Notes: a model not told the origin generated them from the letters alone. 64,000 nucleotides of DNA from Yoonia sediminilitoris (GCF_003058085.1 NZ_QBUD01000007.1:123133-187132); one strand, 5' to 3'. Shown: positions 26,645-36,587, counted from the first letter of the stretch. Numbers and translations are program-made.

Positions 26645-28247
26645 CGTGCAGCGCATCCGCATGTGACAAATAGGCAAACCCGTTGCCCGGCAGCGTCAAT
26701 CGCTGATCCTGCAACAGCGCATGATACGGACCGACCAGTTCAGCCACACCGTCCAGATCGAGTTGTTTTTCATCCTTGGACAGGTTGAAGACACAGGTCA
26801 GTTGCTGGTCGCTGGCCCGCCGGGTAAAGCCCAGCAGCGGCTCTGGCAAATCAAGGAAACGCTTGGTCCCTTCCGTCAACGCCGGGCTATCTTTGCGAAA
26901 TGCGATGGCGTCGCGATAGAATGCCAGAATACTGCCCGCACCCTGCGTATCCACGGCACGCGCCAGTTGCGGCGGTTTGACGGGCAGCCAAGGCGCACCT
27001 TCGGTAAAGCCACCATGCATTGCATCCGCTTCCCAGACCATCGGCGTGCGGCAGCCATCGCGGCCTTTGATACCGGGCCAGTAACGCAGCGCAGGCGGGT
27101 CCGTCAGTTCTTCGTAGACCAGTTCGCTTTCGGTCAATCCAAGCTCTTCACCCTGATAAATTCCCACCGTCCCTTCAAACGCCATCAGCATGGCACAGGT
27201 CATGCGTGCAACGTGATCTTCGCTGACGGCATGATCACCCCAACGGGTCACGTGGCGGGGCACATCATGGTTGCTGAAAGACCAGTAGGGGTGGCCATCA
27301 GGCGCACCCTGCCGGAACCCGTCAATGCAGTTGCGGAAATGTTCGGCGCTGAAATCAGGCCCCAGCATGGCAAAACTATAAGCCATGTGCAGCCGGTCGG
27401 TCCCTTGGGTATATTCGCCCATCACGCGGGCAGCGCGGCTGCCACCCTCGCCCACTTCGCCAACCATCATGATGTCATCATACTGATCTGTCAGCGTGCG
27501 CAGTTTTTCCAGAAATCCGAGATTTTCAGGGCGGGTCTTGTTATAGATGTTATCCTGCATCCCATAAAGATCGGTCGCCATCACCTGCGGCGCAGCCTGT
27601 GCCGGAGGATTGGAGCGCAGCAGCTGATCGTGGAAAAAGTAATTGACCGTATCCAGCCGAAAGCCATCCAGCCCACGATCCAGCCAGAATTTGCAGGTGT
27701 CCAGAATGGCGTCCACCACCTGCGGATTGTGGTAGTTCAGATCAGGCTGCGCCGCGAGAAAATTATGCAGGTAATATTGGCCGCGCTGGGGGTCGAATTC
27801 CCACGCCGGCCCGCCAAAGTGGCTATGCCAGTTTGTCGGCGGCGACCCATCAGGCAGCGGGTCCGCCCAGACATACCAATCCGCCTTGGGATTGTCGCGA
27901 CTGGCCCGGCTTTCGCGGAACCACGGATGCTGGTCGGATGTATGTGACAACACCTGATCTGTGATTACCTTCAGACCGAGTTCATGCGCCCGCGCAATCA
28001 GCGCATCAAAATCCGCCAACGAGCCGAACAACGGGTCAATGTCCTTATAGTCGGACACGTCATAACCCATATCCTTTTGCGGGGATGTGAAAATCGGCGA
28101 CAGCCAGACACCATCTGCGCCAAGCTCTGCAATATGCGGCAGCCGTTTGATAATGCCCCGCAGGTCGCCAACACCGTCGCCGGTACTATCCTGAAAAGAG
28201 CGCGGATAGATCTGATAGACCACCGCATCACGCCACCATTCCCGCAT
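26634..28247 (-). CDS. GH13 alpha-glucosidase
   Basis: A 537-residue TIM-barrel enzyme from the ATG at 28247 (MREWWRDAVVYQIYPRSF); an upstream in-frame reading lacks family support. Catalytic motifs: nucleophile Asp in GFRLDTVNYF (about 204), acid Glu in MMVGEVGEGG (about 268) and the transition-state Asp in FSNHDVPRHVTRW (about 330). It hydrolyses alpha-linked glucose oligomers, oligo-1,6-glucosidase-like. It is divergent from the glycine-betaine operon. Confidence 0.92.
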   Translation of the reverse strand: MREWWRDAVVYQIYPRSFQDSTGDGVGDLRGIIKRLPHIAELGADGVWLSPIFTSPQKDMGYDVSDYKDIDPLFGSLADFDALIARAHELGLKVITDQVLSHTSDQHPWFRESRASRDNPKADWYVWADPLPDGSPPTNWHSHFGGPAWEFDPQRGQYYLHNFLAAQPDLNYHNPQVVDAILDTCKFWLDRGLDGFRLDTVNYFFHDQLLRSNPPAQAAPQVMATDLYGMQDNIYNKTRPENLGFLEKLRTLTDQYDDIMMVGEVGEGGSRAARVMGEYTQGTDRLHMAYSFAMLGPDFSAEHFRNCIDGFRQGAPDGHPYWSFSNHDVPRHVTRWGDHAVSEDHVARMTCAMLMAFEGTVGIYQGEELGLTESELVYEELTDPPALRYWPGIKGRDGCRTPMVWEADAMHGGFTEGAPWLPVKPPQLARAVDTQGAGSILAFYRDAIAFRKDSPALTEGTKRFLDLPEPLLGFTRRASDQQLTCVFNLSKDEKQLDLDGVAELVGPYHALLQDQRLTLPGNGFAYLSHADALHVTV

Positions 28248-28481
28248 ATTATCGTCTCCCCTGATCTGGGGCACAATATCAAACCATGACCTGACTTCAA
28301 AAGCTTTCGGCCCTGTCCAGTCACTTAATTCTTCTTGCGCTTTTGCGAAAAGCAAACACCCGAAATGCGCCTCTTCCACGACGTGTGCCTGCACGCCTGT
28401 TCTGTGGTATTTGGGCTCAGCCCCTCGCCAAGACGAAAGCTTTCCAATAAACACGTAAAAAACGACAATAGGGAGCCTCCA

Positions 28482-29402
28482 ATGAACGTCACACTGAAAA
28501 CCGGCATCGCAACCATCGCGATTGTCACGGGCATGGCCGCACCAGCGCATGCCGACGCCATCAAGATCGCAGTCAACGAATGGACAGGGCAAAACCTGTC
28601 AGCCTATATCGCAGGCGCCGTTCTGCAGGAAATGGGACAAGAGGTTGAATATGTTACCGCCGGCGCCGTGCCGCAATTCGCCGCCATCGCCGATGGCAGC
28701 CTGCACTTCCAGCCGGAAACATGGACCAACAACGTGGGCGAAATCTACCCCAAGGCAGTAGACGCGGGTGATATCACGGTCGTCGGCGAACTGGGTCTGC
28801 GTCCGCTCGAAGGCTGGTTCTATCCTCCCTACATGGAAGAACAGTGCCCCGGCCTGCCATCCTACGAAGCGCTCTATGACTGCGCGCAAGCCTTTGCCGC
28901 CGCAGACACCTTTCCCAACGGGCGCCTGATCACATACCCCGCAGACTGGGGAACACGGTCAAACGATCAGGTTGCTGCCTTAGGCCTGCCTTTCCAGCCT
29001 GTTGCAGGCGGCAGCGAAGGCGCGATGCTGGCGGAAATGAAGTCTGCCATTGCCACCGAACAGCCGATGCTGATGATGTTCTGGCAGCCGCACTGGATCC
29101 ATGCCGAGATCGCGCTGAACGTCGTCGAATGGGACAGCAGTTCGCCCGATTGTCTGGCCGGTGTTGACCAGTCACGCGGCAACGCCTGCGGCTTCGCGCA
29201 AGCCTCTGTGCAGAAAATCGTGTCCAAGGATTTCGCGGACACATGGCCCGAAGCCTATGCATTCGTTGAATCATACGAGTTGTCAAACGACGTGCAAAAC
29301 GCCTTGATCCAGCGGGTCGATCAGGACGGCCTGTCAGTCGAAGAAGCTGTTGCAGAGTGGATGAGAGACAACGAAGCGACTTGGCGCGGCTGGACCAGCT
29401 AA
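28482..29402 (+). CDS. Glycine-betaine/choline-type ABC transporter binding protein
   Basis: 306 residues, start at 28482 behind GGGAGCCTCC. Signal peptide about 1-25 (APAHA-DA). The mature sequence has the OpuAC/ProX-like AVNEWTGQNLSAYI and aromatic residues expected for a quaternary-amine cage. Four Cys (about positions 122, 134, 224, 236) may form disulfides. First gene of a three-gene operon for uptake of an osmoprotectant. Confidence 0.9.
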   Translation: MNVTLKTGIATIAIVTGMAAPAHADAIKIAVNEWTGQNLSAYIAGAVLQEMGQEVEYVTAGAVPQFAAIADGSLHFQPETWTNNVGEIYPKAVDAGDITVVGELGLRPLEGWFYPPYMEEQCPGLPSYEALYDCAQAFAAADTFPNGRLITYPADWGTRSNDQVAALGLPFQPVAGGSEGAMLAEMKSAIATEQPMLMMFWQPHWIHAEIALNVVEWDSSSPDCLAGVDQSRGNACGFAQASVQKIVSKDFADTWPEAYAFVESYELSNDVQNALIQRVDQDGLSVEEAVAEWMRDNEATWRGWTS

Positions 29403-29497
29403 GCGTTTCGGTATGAACATGCCGGAATAACCTTGCAGGTGGCAACTTTTGCCACTTGCACATCCGCGCACACCGCGTGGCAACAGGAGAAAGCCCC

Positions 29498-30580
29498 ATG
29501 ACCGCACCCAAATCCACCGTTGGAGAGGTCAAACTATCCTGCCGTAATGTCTGGAAAATCTACGGCGACCGCCCCGGTGCCTATTTTGACGGGACCAACG
29601 GAAACGTCGGCGACAATGCGGCGGCCCACGCCCAAAAAATCCGCGACGCAGGCGATATCGTGGCCAGCGCCAACGTGTCGTTCGACGTGCATGTCGGCGA
29701 GATCTTCGTGATCATGGGGCTGTCAGGGTCGGGCAAGTCGACCATCGTACGCTGTCTGTCGCGGCTTGTTGAACCAACCGCTGGCGAAATCCTGTTCAAC
29801 GGACAAAACCTGCTGACCCAATCCAAGCAAGAGCTGATCAATTTCCGCCGTCACAAGATGGGTATGGTGTTTCAGAACTTCGGATTGATGCCGCATCTGA
29901 ATGTGTTGGATAACGTGGCCTTTCCGCTCGAATTGCAGGGGGTGCCCTTAAAAGAACGGCAGGCCAAGGCGCAAAAAGTGATTGATCTGGTCGAACTGAC
30001 GGGGCGCGAGACAAGTTTCCCCCGCGAATTGTCAGGCGGGCAGCAACAGCGGGTCGGGATTGCACGGTCATTGGCCGTCGAACCTGAACTGTGGTTTCTT
30101 GATGAACCCTTCAGCGCGCTGGACCCGTTGATCCGCCGCCAGATGCAGGATGAATTCCTGCGCATCCAGTCCGAATTGCGCAAATCCATTGTCTTTATCA
30201 CCCATGACTTCCTCGAGGCGCTGCGCATCGCTGACCGGATGGCGATCATGCGCGATGGTGAAGTGGTCCAGATCGGGCGCCCGGTCGACCTGATCCTGAA
30301 CCCTGCTGACGATTACGTGCGCGAATTCACCAATGACGTGCCTTCTGAAATGGTTCTGACGGCGGGTGACATCGTGCAACCGGGCGCGCAAGCCACGCCG
30401 GGACTGCAAGCGGTTGATGCCACGACATCGCTGGCGACCCTGCTGCCCCTGCTTGCCGCCAACGAAGACGGGATCGCCGTGCAGGGCCCTGGCGAAACGA
30501 CGCTAGGGGTGATCAAGGCCCGCGACGTAATCAGCGCCTTGGCAGACACCAAGGGTGGCCGGCTAGAGGCCGCACAATGA
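29498..30580 (+). CDS. Quaternary-amine ABC transporter ATPase (ProV-like)
   Basis: 360 residues, starting at 29498 behind CAGGAGAAAG. Walker A GLSGSGKSTIVR (about 80), signature LSGGQQQRVGIARSL and Walker B LWFLDEPFSALDP are intact. An insertion near residues 28-60 (PGAYFDGTNGNVGDNAAA) precedes the P-loop, as in ProV proteins. The C-terminal about 70 residues end in a single CBS-like half (TTLGVIKARDVISALAD). It overlaps the permease gene by ATGA. Confidence 0.93.
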   Translation: MTAPKSTVGEVKLSCRNVWKIYGDRPGAYFDGTNGNVGDNAAAHAQKIRDAGDIVASANVSFDVHVGEIFVIMGLSGSGKSTIVRCLSRLVEPTAGEILFNGQNLLTQSKQELINFRRHKMGMVFQNFGLMPHLNVLDNVAFPLELQGVPLKERQAKAQKVIDLVELTGRETSFPRELSGGQQQRVGIARSLAVEPELWFLDEPFSALDPLIRRQMQDEFLRIQSELRKSIVFITHDFLEALRIADRMAIMRDGEVVQIGRPVDLILNPADDYVREFTNDVPSEMVLTAGDIVQPGAQATPGLQAVDATTSLATLLPLLAANEDGIAVQGPGETTLGVIKARDVISALADTKGGRLEAAQ

Positions 30581-32640
30581 TGCGCAACGGCCAACCGCTG
30601 ATCTGGGGCGGTCTTGCGGCCATTACACTGGCCCTTTACGTCTTTGCCGCACAATTTCCGTTCCTTGTCAGTTTCCCCGATACGTGGGTGGCCTCGCCCA
30701 CCGATGCGATGAACCGTTGGATGAACGGCTTTGTCGATACATTCGGGCCTGCGTTCAAAGCCGTTGGCTGGCTGCTGGAATGGCCGATCTGGGCAGCACA
30801 GGGCCTGCTTGGCATTCTGCCTTGGTCGGTCACAACAATTTTTCTTGTTGTGCTCGGCTATGCAGCCTCTGGCTGGCGACTGGCGCTGTTTGTGGCTTTG
30901 TCACTGCTTTACATGGCTGGTATCGGCTTTTGGGATGAAAGCATGAACAGCCTTGCCATCGTGCTGATTTCTGTGCCGATGGCGCTGGCTGTCGGTTTCG
31001 GGTTTGGCGTCTGGGGGGCCTATTCAGAGCGGGCCAAGCGGGTCATCATGCCAATGCTGGACCTGCTGCAAACAATTCCTGCTTTTGCCTATCTGCTACC
31101 GATCCTGATCCTGTTCGGATTCGGAACAACCGTCGGGCTGGTGGCGTCGATCCTCTATGCGTTCCCGCCTATGGTGCGCAACACGATCCTTGGGCTGCGC
31201 GCCGTGCCGCCCGAAATAACCGAGGCTGGCCTGATTTCAGGGGCGACACCGTCACAGCTTTTCTGGAAAGTGCGCCTGCCCGCAGCACAGGCCCAAATGC
31301 TGCTGGGCGTGAACCAGACAACCATGGCATCGCTGTCGATGGTAATCATCGCCTCGATCATCGGCGGCACCAACGACATCGGTTGGGAAGTCCTTTCAAC
31401 CATCCGCAAGGCGCAATTCGGTGAAAGCCTGCTCGTCGGCTTCGTGATCGCGCTGATTGCCATGGTGCTGGACCGGATCACCTACGGGTTTGCCACCAAA
31501 GACCGCGCACAAGGGCGCAACAGGAACGCGCTGAGGCTGTGGGGCATCACCGCAGGCGCCATGATCGTGACCGGGCTGTTGTCCCTGCTGATCCCTGCCT
31601 TGCACACATGGCCCGATGCGCTGGTGTTTGACCCCGCGCCCCAGATGAACGAAGCGCTGGAATATGTGGTCATCAACGGACGCGAAACGATTGATACGAT
31701 CAAGAACAGCGCGTTCTTCTTCATCATGCTGCCGATCAAGATCGGCCTGAGCAAGGCGGTCAGCCCGTTCACCTGGGGGTTTGCCCTGTCACCGCCAATC
31801 ATCGCAGGCTACGCACTGATCGTGGCGGGCGTTGCCGCATGGGCCTTTGTGCGGGGGCGGGCAACACTGGCCAGCCTGATCGTTCTGGGCAGCGTGTTCT
31901 TGTTTATCGGACTGACAAATGTGCCGTGGGTGGCGCTTTTTACCACCCTGATCTGCGCCAGCTACATCATCGCCGGGCGCGGGCTGGCGATCGGCACAGC
32001 GTGCGCCCTGCTGTTCCTGATCGTGGCTGGCATCTGGCCGCAAACGGTCCTTTCGCTTTATCTGTGCGGCGTTGGCGTTCTGATCTGCTTTACCTTCGGA
32101 ACGGCGATTGGCATCTGGGCATCAGAAAGCCGGGTTGTCTCTGCCATTGTGCGCCCGATCATCGACACGCTGCAAACCATGCCGCTGTTCGTGATCCTGA
32201 TCCCCTTTGTCATGGTCTTCAAGATCGGCGAATTCACCGCCGTGCTGGCCGTGATTGCCTATGCCATCGTGCCCGCCATTCGGTACACCGAACACGGGCT
32301 GCGCAACCTGCCCCCCGCTGTGACAGAGGCCGCTGAAGCCATCGGGGCGACGCGCACGCAAATGCTGTTCAAGGTGAAACTGCCGCTTGCGCTGCCCGCC
32401 ATCATGCTGGGGCTGAACCAAACAATTATCTATGCGATCGGGATGCTGGTGATTGCGGCACTTGTGGGAACCAACGGGCTGGGCCAGCAAATCTATATCG
32501 GCCTGGGGGATGGCGACTTTGGGGTGGGCATGACTGCGGGCATCGGCATGGCCGTGATCGCAATGATCGCCGACCGGATGACGCAGGCCATCAGCAAGCG
32601 CAAACAGGAAGAATTCGGAGTTTCGTCAGACATAATCTGA
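30577..32640 (+). CDS. Fused double-domain glycine-betaine ABC permease (ProW-like)
   Basis: A 687-residue protein with two complete permease domains. The EAA loops are EAGLISGATPSQLFWKVRLP (about 214) and EAAEAIGATRTQMLFKVKLP (about 586). About 12-14 hydrophobic helices are visible, and the two halves are recognisably similar. Single-chain fusions of this type make the whole channel. It ends the operon. Confidence 0.93.
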   Translation: MMRNGQPLIWGGLAAITLALYVFAAQFPFLVSFPDTWVASPTDAMNRWMNGFVDTFGPAFKAVGWLLEWPIWAAQGLLGILPWSVTTIFLVVLGYAASGWRLALFVALSLLYMAGIGFWDESMNSLAIVLISVPMALAVGFGFGVWGAYSERAKRVIMPMLDLLQTIPAFAYLLPILILFGFGTTVGLVASILYAFPPMVRNTILGLRAVPPEITEAGLISGATPSQLFWKVRLPAAQAQMLLGVNQTTMASLSMVIIASIIGGTNDIGWEVLSTIRKAQFGESLLVGFVIALIAMVLDRITYGFATKDRAQGRNRNALRLWGITAGAMIVTGLLSLLIPALHTWPDALVFDPAPQMNEALEYVVINGRETIDTIKNSAFFFIMLPIKIGLSKAVSPFTWGFALSPPIIAGYALIVAGVAAWAFVRGRATLASLIVLGSVFLFIGLTNVPWVALFTTLICASYIIAGRGLAIGTACALLFLIVAGIWPQTVLSLYLCGVGVLICFTFGTAIGIWASESRVVSAIVRPIIDTLQTMPLFVILIPFVMVFKIGEFTAVLAVIAYAIVPAIRYTEHGLRNLPPAVTEAAEAIGATRTQMLFKVKLPLALPAIMLGLNQTIIYAIGMLVIAALVGTNGLGQQIYIGLGDGDFGVGMTAGIGMAVIAMIADRMTQAISKRKQEEFGVSSDII

Positions 32641-32713
32641 ACCTGCTCACCAGCGTCTATATGCCATAGGAGTCTCACCTTTGGCTCACATCTCAGGTCA
32701 AGGGCGACACACT

Positions 32714-34300
32714 TCAATCGAAAGTGATCAGGTCTGTCGCATCGCAGATGCTCCAGCGGTTACGGCCTGACTTTTTCGCATTGTACAAGGCAACATCAGC
32801 CTGTTTGATCAAATCCTGCGGTTCGGTTCCATGTGTCGGATAGACAGCAACGCCAATTGATACAGTGACTTTCGGCAGCGCTCCGCCAGCATATTTGATG
32901 CGGGCATTTTCAATGCTTTGACGCAGTTCTTCGGCAACATCAGTGGCGCGCGTGCGGTCGGCAGAAGGCAACAGCAGACTGAATTCTTCACCACCGATGC
33001 GACAAGGAATAACCCTCTCAAACTCCAGCGCAGTCATCTTTTCGGCAATTGCTTCCAAAACGACATCGCCAGCGTCGTGGCCATATTGATCATTGAAGTT
33101 CTTGAAATGATCTGCATCCAGTGAAAGCAGCGCAAAATTGCCCTGACGCAAGGCGGCCTGATTGAGTTCCTTGCGCAATGCTTCAAGGAAATAGCGCCGG
33201 TTGTATAGACCCGTCAGCGGGTCACGGGTGGACTGATCTTGTAGTTCGTCGCGCAGCTTCACATTCGCGATCGCCATCGAGATATGTTCCGCGCAGCGGT
33301 TTGTGAAAGTGACAGCGTCAAAGACTTCGATATTGGCGCCTTCAGTCACAAACCCCACATGCATCATCCCGACAGTATCACCATGGGCCATGATGGGGAC
33401 ACAGATGAAACGATGTGCACCCACATCACTGTCGTTTCCGTCTTTGACATGGTCACAGACAAAACTCAGCTCCGTGGGATCATAGATATAACTACGGCCA
33501 CGGCGCAGCGCCCAACAACTGTCAGGACTGACCTGTTCCTGTGTGTTTTTGCAGTGCCATGTGCAAGCAAGCTCCAGCACGTCGCGCGCTTTGGCGTAGA
33601 TGAACAACTGCCCCCGCGTGCCGGGCAGGGCTTTTTGCATGAAGGCTGAGACAATGACATAAAGCTCTTCCAGCGATTTACAGGATTGCAGCCACTCATC
33701 CATATTGGCCAACAAGGATGTTTCTCGTTGGCGCGCGCGCTCATGCTCCAGTATCGCAGACGTCTTGCGTTCGGCTTCCTCGGCCTCTGCCTTGGCAAGG
33801 TTCAGCGCGGTAATCGCCTGTCGCGTTTCTGTGACATTGGTGACGGCTACAACATGGCCACCCTCACGGACAGGGCGCACATTCGCCGAAATGATTTCGC
33901 CCGAAGGCAAAGAGAAGTCGAACTGAAAGCCGCGCCCGACCTGAAATAGCTCTTGGTACTCTGCAACCATCTCACTGGAAAATACACCGCGATCACGCTC
34001 TTGGCGCATAAAGCGATCCAGCGGCATCCCGACGCGCAGCTTGGAGGGTTCTAATTCAAGGATATTCAAAAAGCGCTGATTGTGCATCACGCACCTGCCA
34101 TCCGATGACCAAATCACAACACCTTGCTCGACAGCATCCAATATCTGCATCGCCAGGTCACTAGCCGGTTGGTCCGATTCATCTTTCGGCGCACTTACGC
34201 GCGTGTTGACCCTTCGGTCTGGTGTGATTTGCGTCTCACGCAGCATTTCGTTGTCCCTTACCGCCAAGCGCCTTATCCGCAGAGATTCAGAATATTTCAT
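32714..34300 (-). CDS. Diguanylate cyclase with PAS and GAF domains
   Basis: A 528-residue protein (Met19, at 34246, could also be the start). PAS domain about 45-150, short coiled coil about 155-195, GAF about 200-340, GGDEF about 355-520. The active-site signature is RIGGEEFSLLLP (GGEEF), so catalysis is expected; an inhibitory RxxD is not obvious upstream. No transmembrane segment, so it is a cytosolic sensor. It makes cyclic di-GMP in response to a small ligand or redox cue, not identifiable from sequence. Last chromosomal gene before the mobile element. Confidence 0.92.
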   Translation of the reverse strand: MKYSESLRIRRLAVRDNEMLRETQITPDRRVNTRVSAPKDESDQPASDLAMQILDAVEQGVVIWSSDGRCVMHNQRFLNILELEPSKLRVGMPLDRFMRQERDRGVFSSEMVAEYQELFQVGRGFQFDFSLPSGEIISANVRPVREGGHVVAVTNVTETRQAITALNLAKAEAEEAERKTSAILEHERARQRETSLLANMDEWLQSCKSLEELYVIVSAFMQKALPGTRGQLFIYAKARDVLELACTWHCKNTQEQVSPDSCWALRRGRSYIYDPTELSFVCDHVKDGNDSDVGAHRFICVPIMAHGDTVGMMHVGFVTEGANIEVFDAVTFTNRCAEHISMAIANVKLRDELQDQSTRDPLTGLYNRRYFLEALRKELNQAALRQGNFALLSLDADHFKNFNDQYGHDAGDVVLEAIAEKMTALEFERVIPCRIGGEEFSLLLPSADRTRATDVAEELRQSIENARIKYAGGALPKVTVSIGVAVYPTHGTEPQDLIKQADVALYNAKKSGRNRWSICDATDLITFD

Positions 34301-34363
34301 TAAGCCCCACTGTCTGATTAGCTCAAATTTCGCAAACCTTACGCCACTTTGCAGCCGTAACTC

Positions 34364-34690
34364 TCACGCGGTTTGCGCAGCCTTTGCTGCGAAGGCCAAG
34401 AGGCTTTTCCAGCCTGGTGCTGTGTGCCGCCCGCGCGGATCGTAGAAGCCCTTGATATATGCCGAAATTGGCGTAATGGCGTCCGGGCACGTCTTCCGTG
34501 ATCGCTGCCATAGCCGCTCAGCTTTGATCCTCTTGAAGAAGGAGAGGAGCAAGAATGACGGCAGTCCAATGGACCGTCGGCCCCGACTTCAAACGGCGGC
34601 GCTATCATAGCGGCTGCCGCGATCCGCGTGGTGGATAATGACGTCCCGTTTTACAGCGCGTGCAGGTTTTGGCGCATGCGTCCCTTTGCC
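34364..34690 (-). pseudogene. Relic of an IS3-type transposase (C-terminal piece)
   Basis: One frame reads VKRDVIIHHADRGSRY with the D of the DDE catalytic triad in a HADRGS context, then a stop. A second frame supplies SFFKRIKAERLW and later FYDPRGRHTAPGWKSLLAF, the C-terminal end of IS3-family OrfB. No 5' half, no second-strand terminal repeat. An old decayed insertion beside the tRNA gene. Confidence 0.8.
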
Positions 34691-34772
34691 TGACCGCACA
34701 AATGAGTAGCGGGCGGCTGAAGATAACCGCTTGACGCCCCGCGTGCTGATGCGTAGTCAAGCGCTGGCTGAC

Positions 34773-34846
34773 GGCGAGTTGGCGGAGTGGTTACGCAGCG
34801 GATTGCAAATCCGTGTAGACCGGTTCGATTCCGGTACTCGCCTCCA
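34773..34846 (+). tRNA. tRNA-Cys (GCA)
   Basis: Acceptor stem GGCGAGT/ACTCGCC, D arm GGCGGAGTGG, anticodon stem-loop GCGGA-TTGCAAA-TCCGT with anticodon GCA, T arm GGTTCGATTCC, discriminator T and encoded CCA at 34844-34846. The 3' half is the integration target of the downstream mobile element. Confidence 0.97.
34799..34846 (+). repeat. Left attachment site (attL), 48-bp repeat
   Basis: Runs from the anticodon stem to the CCA of tRNA-Cys. Identical to 63725-63772 except one base (the G/C of TAGAC versus TACAC). Similarity continues weakly for about 20 bp outside the tRNA (AAAATCAA then ACTTAGC in both). Confidence 0.93.
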
Positions 34847-34892
34847 TTTAAAATCAAGCACTTAGCTATCTCCTTCTTGTGCCCCTAACGGG

Positions 34893-34913
34893 GCGTTTAC
34901 AGTTGCGTTTACA
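34893..34913 (+). repeat. Paired GCGTTTACA sites near the left end
   Basis: GCGTTTACA occurs at 34893-34901 and again at 34905-34913, next to and overlapping the integrase stop. Near-identical sites occur by the right end, so they may be integrase arm-type binding sites. Confidence 0.35.
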
Positions 34914-35985
34914 CTTCGACGTCTGGGGCATGCTTCGCTTCCTCCAAAAGTTCGAGGATCGCGTCGCTTTCGCTACCCGAAATTTCGGCATATTTTTCAA
35001 TCATGTTGGCGGCATAGCGCAGCCCCCACCCCATGACACCGGCGATTTGGTTCAGCGACAATCCCGCGTGTAAAAGTCTGGTCGCTGCCGTACCGCGAGC
35101 GTCGTAGAGACGAACGTCGCCCTCAATTTTTGCCTTCTTCCTATGCTCAAAGACCGCTTCGGAAATGCGGCGCTCGTCGAGTGGTTTCCCGGAAAGTCCA
35201 ACAAGTATGAATTTTTGGCACTCTGGAGTACTGTCGATCAAATCTGCCATCGCTTCAGTGACGGGTATAAAAACGGTTCGGTTGCTCTTGTTGGTTGTGA
35301 TCGTGATCCTGCGCCCTTTGGGCGTTGGCTCGACGTGGCGCAAGTTGAGCCGACAAAGATCAGCAGGCCGCAAACCGGTTTCGCATGCCGCAATAAGGAT
35401 GCGCTTTGTCCAGACAGGCGCATCCTTGCAAAACTGATCCACAAGCGACGGGGTCCATATGACCTTCGATCTGTCGACTTGGTATAGTTTCTTGAACCCC
35501 TCGCAGTGATGCTTCGTGATCACTTTTGCTTCGTCCTTAGCCCAATTCAAAAAGCGACAAACCACAGTTCCGGCGTAGTCGTATTGTTTCGGTGAATGCA
35601 TCCACTTTTGACGCCAGGTATTCACCTCACCACGCGACTCCGGCTCCTCGAACAACTTGATGGAGTCTTCTCCAAAGCTGGCATCGAATTTCTTTAGCCA
35701 ACCACGATAGTCCGATTGGGTCCTCGGCCGTATGGCGACTACGAATTCCGCAGACGACAGGAATCGGTCGATGACTGTCGAGGTAGAGATTCCAATCGGT
35801 TTCGGACGTGATATTTTTGCAGTCCAGGCTTGCCGAAACTCGAGATCGACCGGACAGCGAACATATCCAGACCAGAACTTGGAATGCTTGTTGCCCCGTT
35901 CTGCGTAAAAATGAAATCGAGATCGACCATCGGCAAGCTTTCTCTCGACCCGATGGACTCCCTCAGGAAGCTGGTAACCGCGCAA
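34909..35985 (-). CDS. Tyrosine-recombinase integrase
   Basis: A 358-residue integrase from a TTG at 35985, chosen for AGAGGAGG 7 bases upstream; a longer TTG start at 36036 is possible. An arm/core-binding domain about 60-150 precedes the catalytic domain. Visible catalytic residues: Arg in CETGLRPADLCRL, the second-Arg region YDARGTAATRLLHAG (Asp-Ala-Arg in place of the usual His-x-x-Arg), GW about 20 residues later and the nucleophile Tyr in MIEKYAEI. It integrates and, with an excisionase, excises the element at tRNA-Cys. The integrase reads towards the tRNA, as is usual. Confidence 0.9.
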   Translation of the reverse strand: MRGYQLPEGVHRVERKLADGRSRFHFYAERGNKHSKFWSGYVRCPVDLEFRQAWTAKISRPKPIGISTSTVIDRFLSSAEFVVAIRPRTQSDYRGWLKKFDASFGEDSIKLFEEPESRGEVNTWRQKWMHSPKQYDYAGTVVCRFLNWAKDEAKVITKHHCEGFKKLYQVDRSKVIWTPSLVDQFCKDAPVWTKRILIAACETGLRPADLCRLNLRHVEPTPKGRRITITTNKSNRTVFIPVTEAMADLIDSTPECQKFILVGLSGKPLDERRISEAVFEHRKKAKIEGDVRLYDARGTAATRLLHAGLSLNQIAGVMGWGLRYAANMIEKYAEISGSESDAILELLEEAKHAPDVEV

Positions 35986-36232
35986 GACGAGCCCTCCTCT
36001 TACCAACCAAACTTTCGGTTTGGGAAACGGGTTCAAGAGCTAACAGGCCTTGGGCCTGATCAAGTCGCACACGCACCAGCTTGGGATCAAAATAGTGCGG
36101 GTTACGACGAACAGGTGTTATTCCCTTCTCCCTGCAAAAACCTCGAAAGGCATCGTTCGCCGACGCGAAACCAAGGGCGGTTGCCAGGTCCTCGGACGAT
36201 ACGAGTTGAATGGATTGTGCACTAAACTCCAT
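35963..36232 (-). CDS. Excisionase-like small DNA-binding protein
   Basis: 89 residues; ATG at 36232 preceded by GGAG at 6 bases (a TTG at 36244 is less likely). A helix-turn-helix-like start (SSEDLATALGFASANDAFRGF) then basic HYFDPKLVRVRLDQ. The 3' end overlaps the integrase start by 23 bp. By position it could be the directionality factor or an integrase regulator. No close family recognised. Confidence 0.6.
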   Translation of the reverse strand: MEFSAQSIQLVSSEDLATALGFASANDAFRGFCREKGITPVRRNPHYFDPKLVRVRLDQAQGLLALEPVSQTESLVGKRRARLARLPAS

Positions 36233-36248
36233 AATCGGCTCCAATCAC

Positions 36249-36455
36249 TCAGTCGGCCCGTTTTGAGTTCGCTGCATCCAACGTGAGCAGCTTTTCAACG
36301 TGATCGGCACTGAGCATCATTGCCCGCCCAAGCGCATAGAACTGCCCATGCTCTCTCGCCTTCGTCCGAAGTGCCCTTTCGGAAATGATAGCTCCGGACT
36401 TTTGCAGCTTTTTGCACCATTCGCGTGGTGTCAGCATGTCGTCGAATTGTTCCAT
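36249..36455 (-). CDS. Small helix-turn-helix protein, second excisionase candidate
   Basis: 68 residues, ATG at 36455 with GGAGG at 9 bases. The pattern TPREWCKKLQKSGAIISERALRTKAREHG, quoted here only by its ends TPREWC and KAREHG, resembles MerR-like/excisionase helix-turn-helix proteins. It ends 16 bp before the next gene and belongs to the integrase operon. Either this or its neighbour is the likely excisionase. Confidence 0.6.
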   Translation of the reverse strand: MEQFDDMLTPREWCKKLQKSGAIISERALRTKAREHGQFYALGRAMMLSADHVEKLLTLDAANSKRAD

Positions 36456-36587
36456 TTCTGCGGCCTCCTTGAAGCGACTTGCTGCAAGCTTCTTCAGGTT
36501 TGTTCACGTTTCCACCCCTAAAATCTGGCGCGGCGCTACCAATTAGATTATGAGTACAAATGTTCCCAATTTTGGAGTCATACGGAT

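Noticed and set aside
26721..27947. 408-codon plus-strand frame opposite the alpha-glucosidase
   Set aside because: Shadow; the GH13 motifs lie on the minus strand.
34651..34857. 68-codon frame across tRNA-Cys
   Set aside because: Runs through the tRNA; a known kind of false gene call.
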